DNA from: Pelotomaculum sp. DTU098
Lineage (GTDB): Bacteria > Bacillota > Desulfotomaculia > Desulfotomaculales > Pelotomaculaceae
Direction: 5' to 3'
DNA: 38,462 nt
Assembly (NCBI GenBank): GCA_001512635.1
Contig: LFSA01000024.1
Coordinates: 17,535 to 55,996 of the forward strand
Under the pieces are notes generated by a model. It ran no database searches, was not told the origin of the DNA, and was given only the letters and a program-made list of their open reading frames with translations. Positions 1 to 8,209 of this stretch are shown here, piece by piece. The number at the start of each line of letters is the position of its first letter. The stretch's first letter is position 1. A program made the position numbers and the translations under genes.

Positions 1-654
1 AGATTTCTCTCCCTCCTGTTCCGGATAAGGGCATAGTTCTTTTAAGCAACAGTCGCCGCAGGCAGGTTTCCTTGCCCTGCAGGTATTCCGGCCGTGGGCG
101 ATTAACAGGTGGTGAGCGTCCATTCTCTGATGCGGCTCAAGGTATTTCACTAAATCCTCTTCGACCTTTTCGGGATGCCTGGCCCTGGACAGGCCCAGCC
201 GCCGGGCCACACGGTAAACATGGGTGTCCACAGGGAGCGCGCTGCCACCGTAAGCAATCCCGAATACTACCCCGGCAGTCTTCCGGCCTACACCCGGTAA
301 AGCCTGAAGCTCCTCCCTGGTCCCCGGTACCTGACCATCATGAAGTTCCAGGATCTTACGGGATGCTTCCACAATATACTTGCTTTTACTTCGATACAGC
401 CCGCAGCCCTTGATCTCCCTGGCCAGCTCTTCCGGAGTCAATTCCGCAAAGTCCCTGGGAGTCTTGTATTTTTTAAACAGGGAGCTGGTGATCTTGTTTA
501 CCTGCCGGTCCGTGCACTGGGCAGACAGAATCGCGGCTACCAGGAGTTCAAAGGGGTTGTTAAATTTCAAAGCAGTACCGGCTCCGGGGTAGGCTTGTCT
601 AAGGGTTTCAATTATTCTGGCCGCTTTTTCTTTTTTATCTTCAATTTTAAAAAT
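1..654 (-). CDS. nth: Endonuclease III, 3' end cut by window edge
   Basis: DNA glycosylase/AP lyase of base-excision repair that removes oxidised pyrimidines. The visible 218 residues cover nearly the whole family length (E. coli about 211). The helix-hairpin-helix LPGVGRKTA carries the catalytic lysine (K125), VDTHV the catalytic aspartate (D143), and a C-X6-C-X2-C-X5-C cluster (C192, C199, C202, C208) binds the 4Fe-4S centre. The stop lies beyond position 1. The start is odd: AGGAGG at 661-666 is followed six bases later by ATT at 652-654, and no in-frame ATG, GTG or TTG occurs between the upstream stop and the conserved N-terminal helix. I therefore place the start at the ATT; a miscalled ATG is the alternative. 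The gene is divergent from the DUF4912 gene. Identity is very secure, the start is not. Confidence 0.93.
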   Translation of the reverse strand, partial: MFKIEDKKEKAARIIETLRQAYPGAGTALKFNNPFELLVAAILSAQCTDRQVNKITSSLFKKYKTPRDFAELTPEELAREIKGCGLYRSKSKYIVEASRKILELHDGQVPGTREELQALPGVGRKTAGVVFGIAYGGSALPVDTHVYRVARRLGLSRARHPEKVEEDLVKYLEPHQRMDAHHLLIAHGRNTCRARKPACGDCCLKELCPYPEQEGEKS

Positions 655-898
655 AAATAACCTCCTTTGGAACAGGGTATTATCTATTGTTTTATCAGTT
701 TTTCGTTACAGTTTTTAGGTTTCCTTCCTTATCAGTTTTTTACCAGGTTTTTCATTTATTGAAGTTTGCAAATTTGATTTGAAGTAAATAAACCTTTTTG
801 GTCCGGGCAATAATAAAAAAAGATTTTTCGGGTAGTTTCAATTATAACCGTTTTTTCTCTGGTTAATCTTTTTACCTTTGAGAGGGGGACCTAACTCT

Positions 899-1642
899 AT
901 GAATGTGTTGTTGCCATTGTTATTATTGGCATTTATAGTGATCGCAGCAGCGGGTATTTTTTTGTTGGCTTTAAAACGCGGGCGGGCTTCACGAAAAACT
1001 AATTTTGAAGCCGTTCCCCGTACTTTATTCCAGTCAGAAACCGCTCAAGAACCCTGCATCCATATCCCAGCCCCTACAATGCCTCCAAAGCAGGCTGACC
1101 AGGAACCACAGCTCCCGCATCGCTACGGAGTCGACCGGCTGGCTTTAATGGCCCGGGACCCGCACTGGCTTTACGCCTACTGGGAGATTACCGCCACAAA
1201 ACAAGAGGAATTTAACACAGTTTACGGGCCTGATGCCTGGTCCTCCACCAGACCTGTTTTGAGGGTTTATGACGTTACCGGTGTGGATTTTGATGGTACC
1301 AACGCCAAGAGTTATGTTGATATACATGTGGATGAACATGCAGATAACTGGCACATTCAGGTTGGACAGCCCGACCGTTCTTTTTGTGTAGATTTGGGTC
1401 GTATGTTTCAGAACGGTCACTTTGTAACCCTCTTAAGATCAAATATCGTTACCACACCCCGGGCATCTCTGTCGGACCGCCTGGACGAGGAATGGATGTG
1501 GATTGAAGGACTTTACCGCTCCATCGGCAGGTTCAGGTACGGCGCCAGCTCACCTATGATTGTTGAAGAACTGGCCATACGGGCAGGTAAACTACCCCTG
1601 GAGGTCAGTTCACCCGGCATTTGGAATCCGCAACAAGAATAA
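899..1642 (+). CDS. DUF4912 domain protein with N-terminal membrane anchor
   Basis: Protein of 247 residues and unknown biochemical function. Residues 2-22 form one hydrophobic segment followed by basic residues (LKRGRASRK), so it is probably an N-terminally anchored membrane protein facing the cytoplasm. The remainder matches DUF4912, recognised by the motif RDPHWLYAYWEI near residues 86-97. I chose the ATG at 899 because the purine-rich AGAGGGGG at 881-888 sits ten bases upstream; an in-frame TTG at 878 has no such site. The GH57 branching enzyme follows 36 bases later on the same strand, so they are likely co-transcribed. The pairing implies a role in polysaccharide synthesis or surface glucan, which is inference. 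About 245 bases upstream, shared with nth, are AT-rich with no promoter I can place firmly. Confidence 0.85.
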   Translation: MNVLLPLLLLAFIVIAAAGIFLLALKRGRASRKTNFEAVPRTLFQSETAQEPCIHIPAPTMPPKQADQEPQLPHRYGVDRLALMARDPHWLYAYWEITATKQEEFNTVYGPDAWSSTRPVLRVYDVTGVDFDGTNAKSYVDIHVDEHADNWHIQVGQPDRSFCVDLGRMFQNGHFVTLLRSNIVTTPRASLSDRLDEEWMWIEGLYRSIGRFRYGASSPMIVEELAIRAGKLPLEVSSPGIWNPQQE

Positions 1643-1678
1643 ACCGGGAATTTATGGATAATTTGAAAGGGGTTTATT

Positions 1679-3292
1679 ATGGCCATAGGATACCTTTGTT
1701 TAGTACTCCATGCTCACCTTCCCTACGTAAGGCATCCCGAGCATGAGCATTTCCTGGAAGAAAGATGGCTTTACGAGGCCATTACAGAAACTTATATCCC
1801 TCTAATTCAGGTTTTTGACCGCCTGCTGGAGGATAACGTCCCATTTAGATTGACAATGACGCTGTCCCCCACCCTCATATCTATGCTCACCGATCAGCTT
1901 TTGCAAGATCGCTATGCAAAGCACCTGTCCAAGTTGATTGAACTGGCCCACAAAGAAGAGGGGCGCACCTACGGCAGCCCCTTTCACGAGTCTGCTCTGA
2001 TGTATAAGAAGCGCTTTCATGAGGCCATGTTCGTCTTTAATGAGCGTTATCAGCGCAATCTTGTTACTGCCTTTAAAAAATTCCAGGACGCCGGGAGACT
2101 GGAAATTATCACCTGTGCTGCCACCCACGGCTACCTCCCGCTGATGCTGCTGCACCCTGAGGCGGTGCGGGCCCAGATCAGGGTAGCTGTGGAACATTAC
2201 CGAAAACACCTGGGGTGTTCCCCCCAGGGGATCTGGCTGCCTGAATGCGCCTATGCTCCGGGCGTGGACGGAATCCTAAAAGAAAACGGCCTGAAATACT
2301 TTTTTACCGACACCCACGGCATTCTTTACGCTTCGCACAGACCCCGCTACGGGATCTTTGCGCCAATCTTCTGTCCAACCGGGGTAGCCGCCTTCGGCCG
2401 TGACGTTGAGTCCTCCAAGCAGGTCTGGAGCGCCATAGAAGGCTACCCGGGAGACTATAACTACCGGGAATTCTACCGGGACATAGGACACGACCTTGAT
2501 TATGAATACATCAAGGACTATATCCACCCGGACGGAATCCGGATCCATACAGGGATCAAGTACTATAAAATTACAGGCAAAGTGGATTTGAGTCAAAAAG
2601 AACCTTATAATCCCGGGGCTGCCCTGGCGAAGGCTGCTGAACACGCCGGCAACTTCATGTTCAACCGCCAGCACCAGATTAAATACCTGGCCAGCCTGAT
2701 GGACCGCCAGCCTTTAATTGTAGCACCCTATGATGCTGAGCTCTTCGGTCACTGGTGGTATGAGGGGCCGGCCTGGCTGGAGTATCTAATCCGCAAGATT
2801 GCCTTTGATCAGGATGACATCGAATTGATCACCCCCAGCGATTACCTGAAACGCTATCCCTGCAACCAGGTGGCTATTCCCTGTTCCTCCAGCTGGGGCA
2901 ACAAAGGGTATCACGAAGTCTGGCTCTGCGGGGCGAACGACTGGATTTACCGGCACCTGCACATAGCGGCAGAAAGGATGACGTCTCTGGCCAACCGCCA
3001 CCTTCACGCCGGCGGGCTGCTGCGCCGGGCCTTGAATCAGGCGGCCCGGGAACTGCTGCTGGCCCAAAGCAGCGACTGGGCTTTTATCATGAGTACGGGT
3101 ACCATGGTGCAATACGCGGTGAGGAGGACCAAGGTCCATCTGGATAATTTCCTGCGCCTGTACGACCAGATTGAAAACAACCGCATCGACGAAGGGTTTG
3201 TAAGTCACCTGGAATATCGCAACAATATTTTCCCGGACCTCGACTACAGCTGGTACCGGACCCCGGTTCAAGAAACAAGGGCGGCGGTATAG
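1679..3292 (+). CDS. GH57 family 1,4-alpha-glucan branching enzyme (DUF1957)
   Basis: Probable glycogen branching enzyme (EC 2.4.1.18) of glycoside hydrolase family 57. It would cut alpha-1,4 chains and rejoin them as alpha-1,6 branches in the cytoplasm. The 537 residues match the 520-560 core size of characterised GH57 branching enzymes. The N-terminus GYLCLVLHAHLPYVRHPE is typical of the family. The nucleophile is E189 in WLPECAY and the acid/base is D352 in APYDAELFGHWW, close to the E183/D354 numbering known from the Thermococcus enzyme. The C-terminal third is the DUF1957 helical region. There is no signal peptide. The ATG at 1679 follows AAAGGGG. A strong hairpin terminator lies directly downstream. 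An amylase-type hydrolase is the alternative, but the length and the DUF1957 tail favour branching. Confidence 0.88.
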   Translation: MAIGYLCLVLHAHLPYVRHPEHEHFLEERWLYEAITETYIPLIQVFDRLLEDNVPFRLTMTLSPTLISMLTDQLLQDRYAKHLSKLIELAHKEEGRTYGSPFHESALMYKKRFHEAMFVFNERYQRNLVTAFKKFQDAGRLEIITCAATHGYLPLMLLHPEAVRAQIRVAVEHYRKHLGCSPQGIWLPECAYAPGVDGILKENGLKYFFTDTHGILYASHRPRYGIFAPIFCPTGVAAFGRDVESSKQVWSAIEGYPGDYNYREFYRDIGHDLDYEYIKDYIHPDGIRIHTGIKYYKITGKVDLSQKEPYNPGAALAKAAEHAGNFMFNRQHQIKYLASLMDRQPLIVAPYDAELFGHWWYEGPAWLEYLIRKIAFDQDDIELITPSDYLKRYPCNQVAIPCSSSWGNKGYHEVWLCGANDWIYRHLHIAAERMTSLANRHLHAGGLLRRALNQAARELLLAQSSDWAFIMSTGTMVQYAVRRTKVHLDNFLRLYDQIENNRIDEGFVSHLEYRNNIFPDLDYSWYRTPVQETRAAV

Positions 3293-3302
3293 CAGTGCGG
3301 TA

Positions 3303-3346
3303 TAAAAGTTAGTCTGAGGAATTAAATTCCTCAGACTAACTTTTGT
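3303..3346. terminator. Bidirectional intrinsic terminator
   Basis: Near-perfect inverted repeat: AAAAGTTAGTCTGAGGAAT (from 3304) pairs with its complement ending at 3344, giving about 18 base pairs and a tiny loop, with T runs on both sides (TTTTGTTG on plus, TTTTATA on minus). It lies between the convergent branching enzyme and the feoA pair and can end both. Confidence 0.88.
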
Positions 3347-3365
3347 TGTATTATTTGCTGTTCAG

Positions 3366-3609
3366 TTAGTTTTCATTTTTTTCTACCATTATTTTCAGGG
3401 CTATGGCACGGCCAATGGCCAGCCAACCATCTCCGCTGGAAACAATCAGCGGACTACCGCAGTCATTTCTGATTACCCTGAGTATGCTGCCGGGAAACAG
3501 GCCCATCTTCGTTAGACGCCGTTTCAAACTCCAGCCTCCGCAGAATTCTTTACATCAGGGCATGCCGACCGCTCTGCACAAAGACCAGGGGTATAGCTTT
3601 ACCGTTCAT
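3366..3609 (-). pseudogene. Second FeoA-like gene, broken by a one-base frameshift
   Basis: Small SH3-like FeoA protein linked to ferrous iron uptake. The start ATG (3607-3609) overlaps the stop of the upstream feoA in the string ATGAACGGTAA, so translation is coupled. The first frame reads MNGKAIPLVFVQSGRHALM and then hits TAA at 3550-3552. From 3554 downward another frame carries the rest of the domain without a gap: CKEFCGGWSLKRRL, TKMGLFPGS, VIRNDCGSPLIV, AIGRAIALKIMV, ending at 3366. The two parts join if one base is removed near CCTGATGTAAAG. Both halves look conserved, so the lesion is recent or is a sequence error. Intact family members are about 75-80 residues, which matches the sum of the halves. 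Confidence 0.72.
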
Positions 3610-3859
3610 GCCCGGACAACACCTCCACTAAGATGTTACTTGCTTCTTCCTTCCTGAGGCTTAATCTGTAACCTTTAACCAGTACCTCCATGGGATCACC
3701 CAGCGGGGCAACACCCTTAACGCTTATTTGCTTCCCCGGAGTAAGACCCATTTCCAGAATACGGCGGCGAACAGGACCCTTTGCCGTAATGCCAATAACC
3801 CTGCCGTACTCCCCCGGTTTTAAGTGGCTGAGCGTCTCAGCACCGTCCCTTTTCACCAT
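3599..3859 (-). CDS. feoA: FeoA family ferrous iron transport protein
   Basis: Protein of 86 residues with a FeoA SH3-like fold. The typical segments are LSHLKPGEYGRVIGI, RRRILEMGLTPGKQISV and YRLSLRKEEASNILVEV. FeoA acts in the cytoplasm as a partner of the FeoB Fe(II) permease, but no feoB is in this window. The ATG at 3859 has GGAAGG upstream. A Fur box lies 29 bases before the start, so repression by iron-loaded Fur is expected. The stop overlaps the start of the second, frameshifted FeoA gene. The paired feoA genes would normally be followed by feoB; here the branching-enzyme terminator comes instead. Family assignment is firm, and its physiological partner is unknown. Confidence 0.87.
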   Translation of the reverse strand: MVKRDGAETLSHLKPGEYGRVIGITAKGPVRRRILEMGLTPGKQISVKGVAPLGDPMEVLVKGYRLSLRKEEASNILVEVLSGHER

Positions 3860-3887
3860 CCCTACCTTCCCTTTTTTATTATTTAAT

Positions 3888-3912
3888 GAAAATGATTATC
3901 AATATCATTATC
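3888..3912 (-). promoter_or_regulatory. Fur box upstream of feoA
   Basis: On the minus strand the site reads GATAATGATATT then GATAATCATTTTC. It matches the classic Fur consensus (GATAATGAT repeats with an ATCATTATC arm) at nearly every position and looks like two overlapping operators. It ends 29 bases before the feoA start, where a promoter would lie, which fits iron-dependent repression. The -35 and -10 elements could not be assigned with confidence. Confidence 0.82.
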
Positions 3913-4081
3913 ATCAAGGGTAACCCAATTTATCCTGCCTGTCAAGGAGTTTTCTCCTGTTTTCTTATTTGTTTAATACGGTTTCTTGCGGAGGCAATCA
4001 ATGGCCTTCTAATCAGGATGAACTAATGGACCTGTTCCCATGCTCATTAAGAGCTTTGGTTGATCAATCTCATAAATTAAG

Positions 4082-4118
4082 AAAAACTTCGGACCGGAGG
4101 CCCGAAGTTTTTGTCTAA
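4082..4118. terminator. Intrinsic terminator downstream of the nucleotidyltransferase fusion
   Basis: AAAAACTTCGG (4082-4092) pairs with CCGAAGTTTTT (4102-4112); the loop is GC-rich and T or A runs flank both sides. It lies about 60 bases after the stop of the minus-strand fusion gene and can work in both directions. The 170 bases between it and the Fur box hold nothing I recognise. Confidence 0.8.
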
Positions 4119-4175
4119 AATAAGTTTTTTACTTATTATGAAAACAGAAAGGCTTTTCTAAAACACTAATCCCTT

Positions 4176-6662
4176 TCAGGTTTTAGCTCCAGCGATTTTG
4201 CTGATTTTATCGATATAGAAATCCGTAAGGGACTCTGCAATTTCCATGGTGCTGCCCTCGCTGAACACCCGGCAGACCGGCTCATCGGGGTCGGGAAGCA
4301 CCAGGGCCCAGCCATCCCGGTGATAGACCTTGACCCCGTCCAGCAACTCCAGGCGGCTGGCCGGAGGATCCTGAATCAAGCTCCTGATTACCCTGCCCTT
4401 GGACTCCCAGGGCACGGGAACCTCCCTCCTGTCCATAAAGAAGGAGGGGATTTCAGCAACCAGCGTGGAAAGGGTTGCCCGGTTCCGGGCCATATAATCC
4501 AGTACCCTGGCCAGGGCAGAAAGGGCGTCAAAGTGCAGGAAAAACCGGGAGATACCGCTGACTCCCTCCAAACCCGGTTGATTATTGGGATCCATGACTT
4601 TTTCCAGGAAATCCTGCAGGGCAGTTTTGGTTCGCACGACCCTGCCCCGGTAACGTTCGGCCAGCGTCTCAATAGCCCTGGGCGCAGTGACCGGTACAAC
4701 AACCGTCCCTCCCTGCCCCTTCAGGATAATCAAGGCCAAGAGGGCTGTGAGCATTTCATCCTGGATGATTTGCCCCTTCTCGTCAATCATGATCAGACGG
4801 TCGGCGTTGGGGTCAAGTACAGCTCCGGCAGCGGCGCCGCTCTCCACCACCGCCCGGGCCAGGGAAGGCAGCACTTCCTGGCGGGAAGACCAGCTGCGGT
4901 AGCCAGGATGTTCTTCTGAACCATAGCTTTCCAGGACAAGCCCCAGTTCCCGGCAGAGGGAACGGGCGAATTTGTCCAGATTCGAATGGTCGTAGCACAG
5001 CACCAGCTTAAACCGGGCTTCCCTCAACACACCCGGGCTGAGATCCCCGCAGATGGCAGAAATATACCTGTCTGCGATTCCGTGTGCATCAACCGGCTTC
5101 TTGATCCGGCCGGTATCAGCCCGCAGAAAATCTTCCCGGGCCAGGGCGTTCTCAATTTTACGTTCCTGCCCCCTGGAAATATTACCACCCTGAGAGTTGC
5201 TAAAAACCAGAACAACCTTATCCGTACTCAGGGGCGAGATTTTTACATGCACTCCTCCCTTGCAGTCCAGAGCGCGCACTCCGTAGCGGTGTACCGGCGT
5301 AATACAGGTTCCCAGGTCCAGCACCTCGGCCCCGGAGGACTGCATGCCGCTGGCAACCGCTTCTTTAATCATTTGCGAAGCGCTATAGCTGTCACAGCTG
5401 ACGGCAAGACGCGCTTCCGGACCGTTGACAGAGGCGAAGGCAGCACCGGCCCTGGCAGCAAATTCCGGGGTTATTTCCACGTTAACCAGGCCGGAAATAC
5501 CTTCAAAACCAAATATTTTTTTAGGTGCGCAGGTACCCCAGATCAGGCTCTGCTGCACAGTAACCCCTTTTTCCACCAGCTTGTTGGGCCACAGTTTAAT
5601 ATCGGGCTTTATGACAGAGTTTTCCCGGATAATGGAACTATCTCCCACCACAGCCCCCTCGTAAATCCCTGCACCGGCCTCTACCCGCGCCCGGCTGCAC
5701 AGGACTGCACCCCTCAAGGCAGCCCCTGTCCCAACATAAACATTATCCCAGAGGACGCTTCTCTTGAGGGAAGCCCTTTCCTGAATCAGGCAACCGCTTC
5801 CGAGGACTGTGTAAGGTTCGAGCCGGGCCTTGTTCCCTACCCGGCAATTGGCGCCAATAAACACCGGGCCTGTGATTAAAGCGTCGGGATCCACAAAGGC
5901 GCTATCCTCCACCCAGACCCCGGGTGAAATTTCTGTTCCCGGGACCTTAATCCGGACCTTTCCGGCAAGGGCATCGTGGTGTGCCTCCAGGTACTGCTGA
6001 AGGTTGCCGATATCGCACCAGTAGCCCGGCAGGTCCAGGCCGAATAAAGGTTTCTTTTCTTTTAACAGAAGTGGGAAGAGGTCCTTGCTGAAGTCGAACA
6101 TCCGGCCCGGTGGGATATAATCCAGGACTTCCGGTTCCAAAATATAGATGCCGGTATTGACCGTATCGCTGAAGACCTCGCCCCAGCCCGGCTTCTCTAA
6201 AAACTGGGTGATTCTGCCGTCTTCACCGGTAATCACAACACCGTACTCCAGCGGGCACTCCACCCGGGTTAAAACCAGCGTAGCCAGGGCGCACTGTCTT
6301 TTGTGAAACTCAACAGCCCTGGACAGATCCAGATCGGTCAGGGCATCCCCGCTGATGACCAGGAAGGTTTCGTCCAGAAAATCCGCCGCATTCTTAACGC
6401 TGCCTGCCGTACCTAGAGGTGTCTCTTCCACATAATAGCGTAAATTGACCCCATACTCCGCTCCGTTGCCGAAATAGTCCCGGATAGCTTCCGGCTGGTA
6501 CTGAAGCGTTACGCCGATATCTGTTAAATGATGCTCCTTTAACAATTCGACAATATGCTCCATAACCGGCCGGTTTAATACCGGCACCATCGGCTTGGGC
6601 CGGCCACAGGTAAGGGGCCTCAGGCGTGAACCCTCGCCTCCGGCCATGATAATTGCCTTCAT
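4176..6662 (-). CDS. Sugar-1-phosphate nucleotidyltransferase fused to phosphohexomutase-like domain
   Basis: Three-part protein of 828 residues. Residues 1-230 are a nucleotidyltransferase with the pyrophosphorylase signature [13 protein letters not shown] and the lysine-bearing motif RPKPMVPV. Residues 245-370 are left-handed beta-helix hexapeptide repeats. Residues 385-828 resemble phosphomannomutase/phosphoglucomutase. Such fusions are usually named mannose-1-phosphate guanylyltransferase, but the true sugar and nucleotide are unproven; glucose-1-phosphate would fit the glucan context. The mutase part looks inactive: no SHNP phosphoserine loop (GGVHVKISP near residue 468 instead), a metal loop of LDPNADR instead of DGDGDR near residue 615, and no GEESG sugar loop. 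I chose the ATG at 6662, six bases after GGAGG; an in-frame TTG at 6668 touches that site. The GT4 glycosyltransferase gene is 137 bases upstream, probably in the same transcript. Confidence 0.85.
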   Translation of the reverse strand: MKAIIMAGGEGSRLRPLTCGRPKPMVPVLNRPVMEHIVELLKEHHLTDIGVTLQYQPEAIRDYFGNGAEYGVNLRYYVEETPLGTAGSVKNAADFLDETFLVISGDALTDLDLSRAVEFHKRQCALATLVLTRVECPLEYGVVITGEDGRITQFLEKPGWGEVFSDTVNTGIYILEPEVLDYIPPGRMFDFSKDLFPLLLKEKKPLFGLDLPGYWCDIGNLQQYLEAHHDALAGKVRIKVPGTEISPGVWVEDSAFVDPDALITGPVFIGANCRVGNKARLEPYTVLGSGCLIQERASLKRSVLWDNVYVGTGAALRGAVLCSRARVEAGAGIYEGAVVGDSSIIRENSVIKPDIKLWPNKLVEKGVTVQQSLIWGTCAPKKIFGFEGISGLVNVEITPEFAARAGAAFASVNGPEARLAVSCDSYSASQMIKEAVASGMQSSGAEVLDLGTCITPVHRYGVRALDCKGGVHVKISPLSTDKVVLVFSNSQGGNISRGQERKIENALAREDFLRADTGRIKKPVDAHGIADRYISAICGDLSPGVLREARFKLVLCYDHSNLDKFARSLCRELGLVLESYGSEEHPGYRSWSSRQEVLPSLARAVVESGAAAGAVLDPNADRLIMIDEKGQIIQDEMLTALLALIILKGQGGTVVVPVTAPRAIETLAERYRGRVVRTKTALQDFLEKVMDPNNQPGLEGVSGISRFFLHFDALSALARVLDYMARNRATLSTLVAEIPSFFMDRREVPVPWESKGRVIRSLIQDPPASRLELLDGVKVYHRDGWALVLPDPDEPVCRVFSEGSTMEIAESLTDFYIDKISKIAGAKT

Positions 6663-6799
6663 TTCCAACCTCCGTTTCCTAACCTGATAACATCTTTCCT
6701 TTTATGAAGGTATGCCCCTTTTACCCCGGCTAGACCGGGCAAGCTGCCTGCGTTTCTGTCTTAGTAACGTCAGGCAACAACCATGCTTCCCGGCTCTAA

Positions 6800-8047
6800 C
6801 TAGCTATACCTGGCCAGCAGGCGGTTAAACCGCCCGAAGAAACCGCTTTGCCTCTCCTCGGAGAACCACGGAGTGCTGCGGTGGGCTTCCCAGACCTCCC
6901 GGTACACAGAAGCTGTCTTACGGGCGATTGCTTTCCAGTTGAATTCTTCTGTAACCTTACGGTAAGCCTCTTCTCTCAGTGACTCACCCAGCTGGGGCTG
7001 TCTCAGGAGAGCCAGGATGTTTTGGGCCAGGGAATGGCTGTTACCGGTATTCGCTTTGAGTCCGTCTACGCCGTGTCTGACTATTTCACTGATACCTCCG
7101 CAGTCGGAAACCACAACCGGCGTCCTGGCAGCCATAGCTTCCAGCGCCACGATGCCGAAGGGCTCGTACAAACTGGGAAAGACTGCTACGTCCGCCCAAC
7201 TGTAAAGGCTGTTTCTGACTTCATCAGATATGTACCCTGTAAAATAGACCCTATTGGCAATTCCCAGAGCTGACGCTTGATTCTTTAAGGCATCCAGATA
7301 GGGACCTTTGCCTGCGATAATAAATTTTGCCTGGGGATAGTGAGCGAGAATTTCAGGGGCGGCATCCAGGAGCACCTGGACACCCTTTTCCTGAACCATT
7401 CTTCCCACATAAAAAATAATTTTCTCGTCCGGCGCAGCATAGTCGCTGCGACGCGCATTTTTACTCAGTGTTTTGAAGTTACCGGGAGCAACACCGTTGG
7501 GAATGACAGCAATTTTGTCCTGGGGCAGCTGGAAGACGCGCTTCACCTCGTCCTCCATAAAGTGGCTGCAGCAGATTACCCGCCAGGCCTCATAGGTCAG
7601 CCACCATTCGATGTCGCTGATATGTCTCTGGGTGTCATTGTGCAGACCGTTATTGCGGCCGTATTCTGTGGCATGGATAGTGACCACAAGCGGCAGCCGT
7701 CCAGCGTGCTTGATGGCCCTGGCGGCGTATGCCACCAGCCAGTCATGGGCATGCAGGATTTGAAAGTCATAGTTACTGGCCATGAGGGGTATGGCTTTCT
7801 CCAGCAGGGCCACATTGAACTGGGCCACCCAGGTCACAAAGTCCGGAGATGATACCCTGTAGGGCTCGACCCGGTGTACCTTTACCCCGTTAATCTCTTC
7901 AAAATGGGGCGCTCCCATCCCCCCCGAGGTAATCAGGTGAATATCCACCCCGATGGACGCCAGGGCATTGGTGAGATCATAGACATGCCGGGCAAGCCCA
8001 CCAACGCTTTTCGGCGGGTATTCCCAGGACAGCATTAATACTCTCAT
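6800..8047 (-). CDS. GT4 glycosyltransferase, glycogen-synthase-like
   Basis: Glycosyltransferase of 415 residues with a GT-B fold. The N-terminal half opens with LMLSWEYPPKSVGGLARHV, the loop typical of glycogen and starch synthases and related GT4 enzymes. The C-terminal half holds the nucleotide-sugar site: IIFYVGRMVQEKGVQVLLDA and the E-X7-E motif in EPFGIVALEAMAARTPVVVS. It would transfer glucose from a nucleotide sugar to an alpha-glucan in the cytoplasm. Linkage to a branching enzyme, a sugar nucleotidyltransferase and a starch-type binding module supports this. A glycosyltransferase for cell-surface sugars is the main alternative. The ATG at 8047 has GGAAGGGGA upstream. Downstream (6750-6778) an imperfect GCCTG/CAGGC hairpin lacks a T run, so read-through into the fusion gene is likely. 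Confidence 0.82.
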   Translation of the reverse strand: MRVLMLSWEYPPKSVGGLARHVYDLTNALASIGVDIHLITSGGMGAPHFEEINGVKVHRVEPYRVSSPDFVTWVAQFNVALLEKAIPLMASNYDFQILHAHDWLVAYAARAIKHAGRLPLVVTIHATEYGRNNGLHNDTQRHISDIEWWLTYEAWRVICCSHFMEDEVKRVFQLPQDKIAVIPNGVAPGNFKTLSKNARRSDYAAPDEKIIFYVGRMVQEKGVQVLLDAAPEILAHYPQAKFIIAGKGPYLDALKNQASALGIANRVYFTGYISDEVRNSLYSWADVAVFPSLYEPFGIVALEAMAARTPVVVSDCGGISEIVRHGVDGLKANTGNSHSLAQNILALLRQPQLGESLREEAYRKVTEEFNWKAIARKTASVYREVWEAHRSTPWFSEERQSGFFGRFNRLLARYS

Positions 8048-8170
8048 GGATCAATGTCCCCTTCCTGCTTTAACAAAGTAATTAGATAAGAGCCATAAAC
8101 CAAAAAACTCTTTTTCTAAGAACCTAAATCAGTACATAGAGAACAATGCAAAGGGTATTTATATTTATTT

Positions 8171-8204
8171 AAAAAAATCCCCACCGGGCTAACAGCGGGG
8201 ATTG
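8171..8204 (-). terminator. Intrinsic terminator after the carbohydrate-binding protein gene
   Basis: On the minus strand AATCCCC (8197-8203) pairs with GGGGATT (8176-8182) and runs straight into seven T residues. It lies six bases after the stop of the carbohydrate-binding gene. The next minus-strand gene, the GT4 enzyme, should therefore have its own promoter between 8050 and 8165, though I could not place one. Confidence 0.85.
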
Positions 8205-8209
8205 ACCTT

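Noticed and set aside
72-660. Open frames on the plus strand opposite nth
   Set aside because: They are shadows of the nth reading frame; the opposite strand has the full endonuclease III motif set.
6719-6799. Terminator between the GT4 gene and the nucleotidyltransferase fusion
   Set aside because: The GCCTG/CAGGC hairpin has a bulge and no T run, so it is not marked as a terminator.
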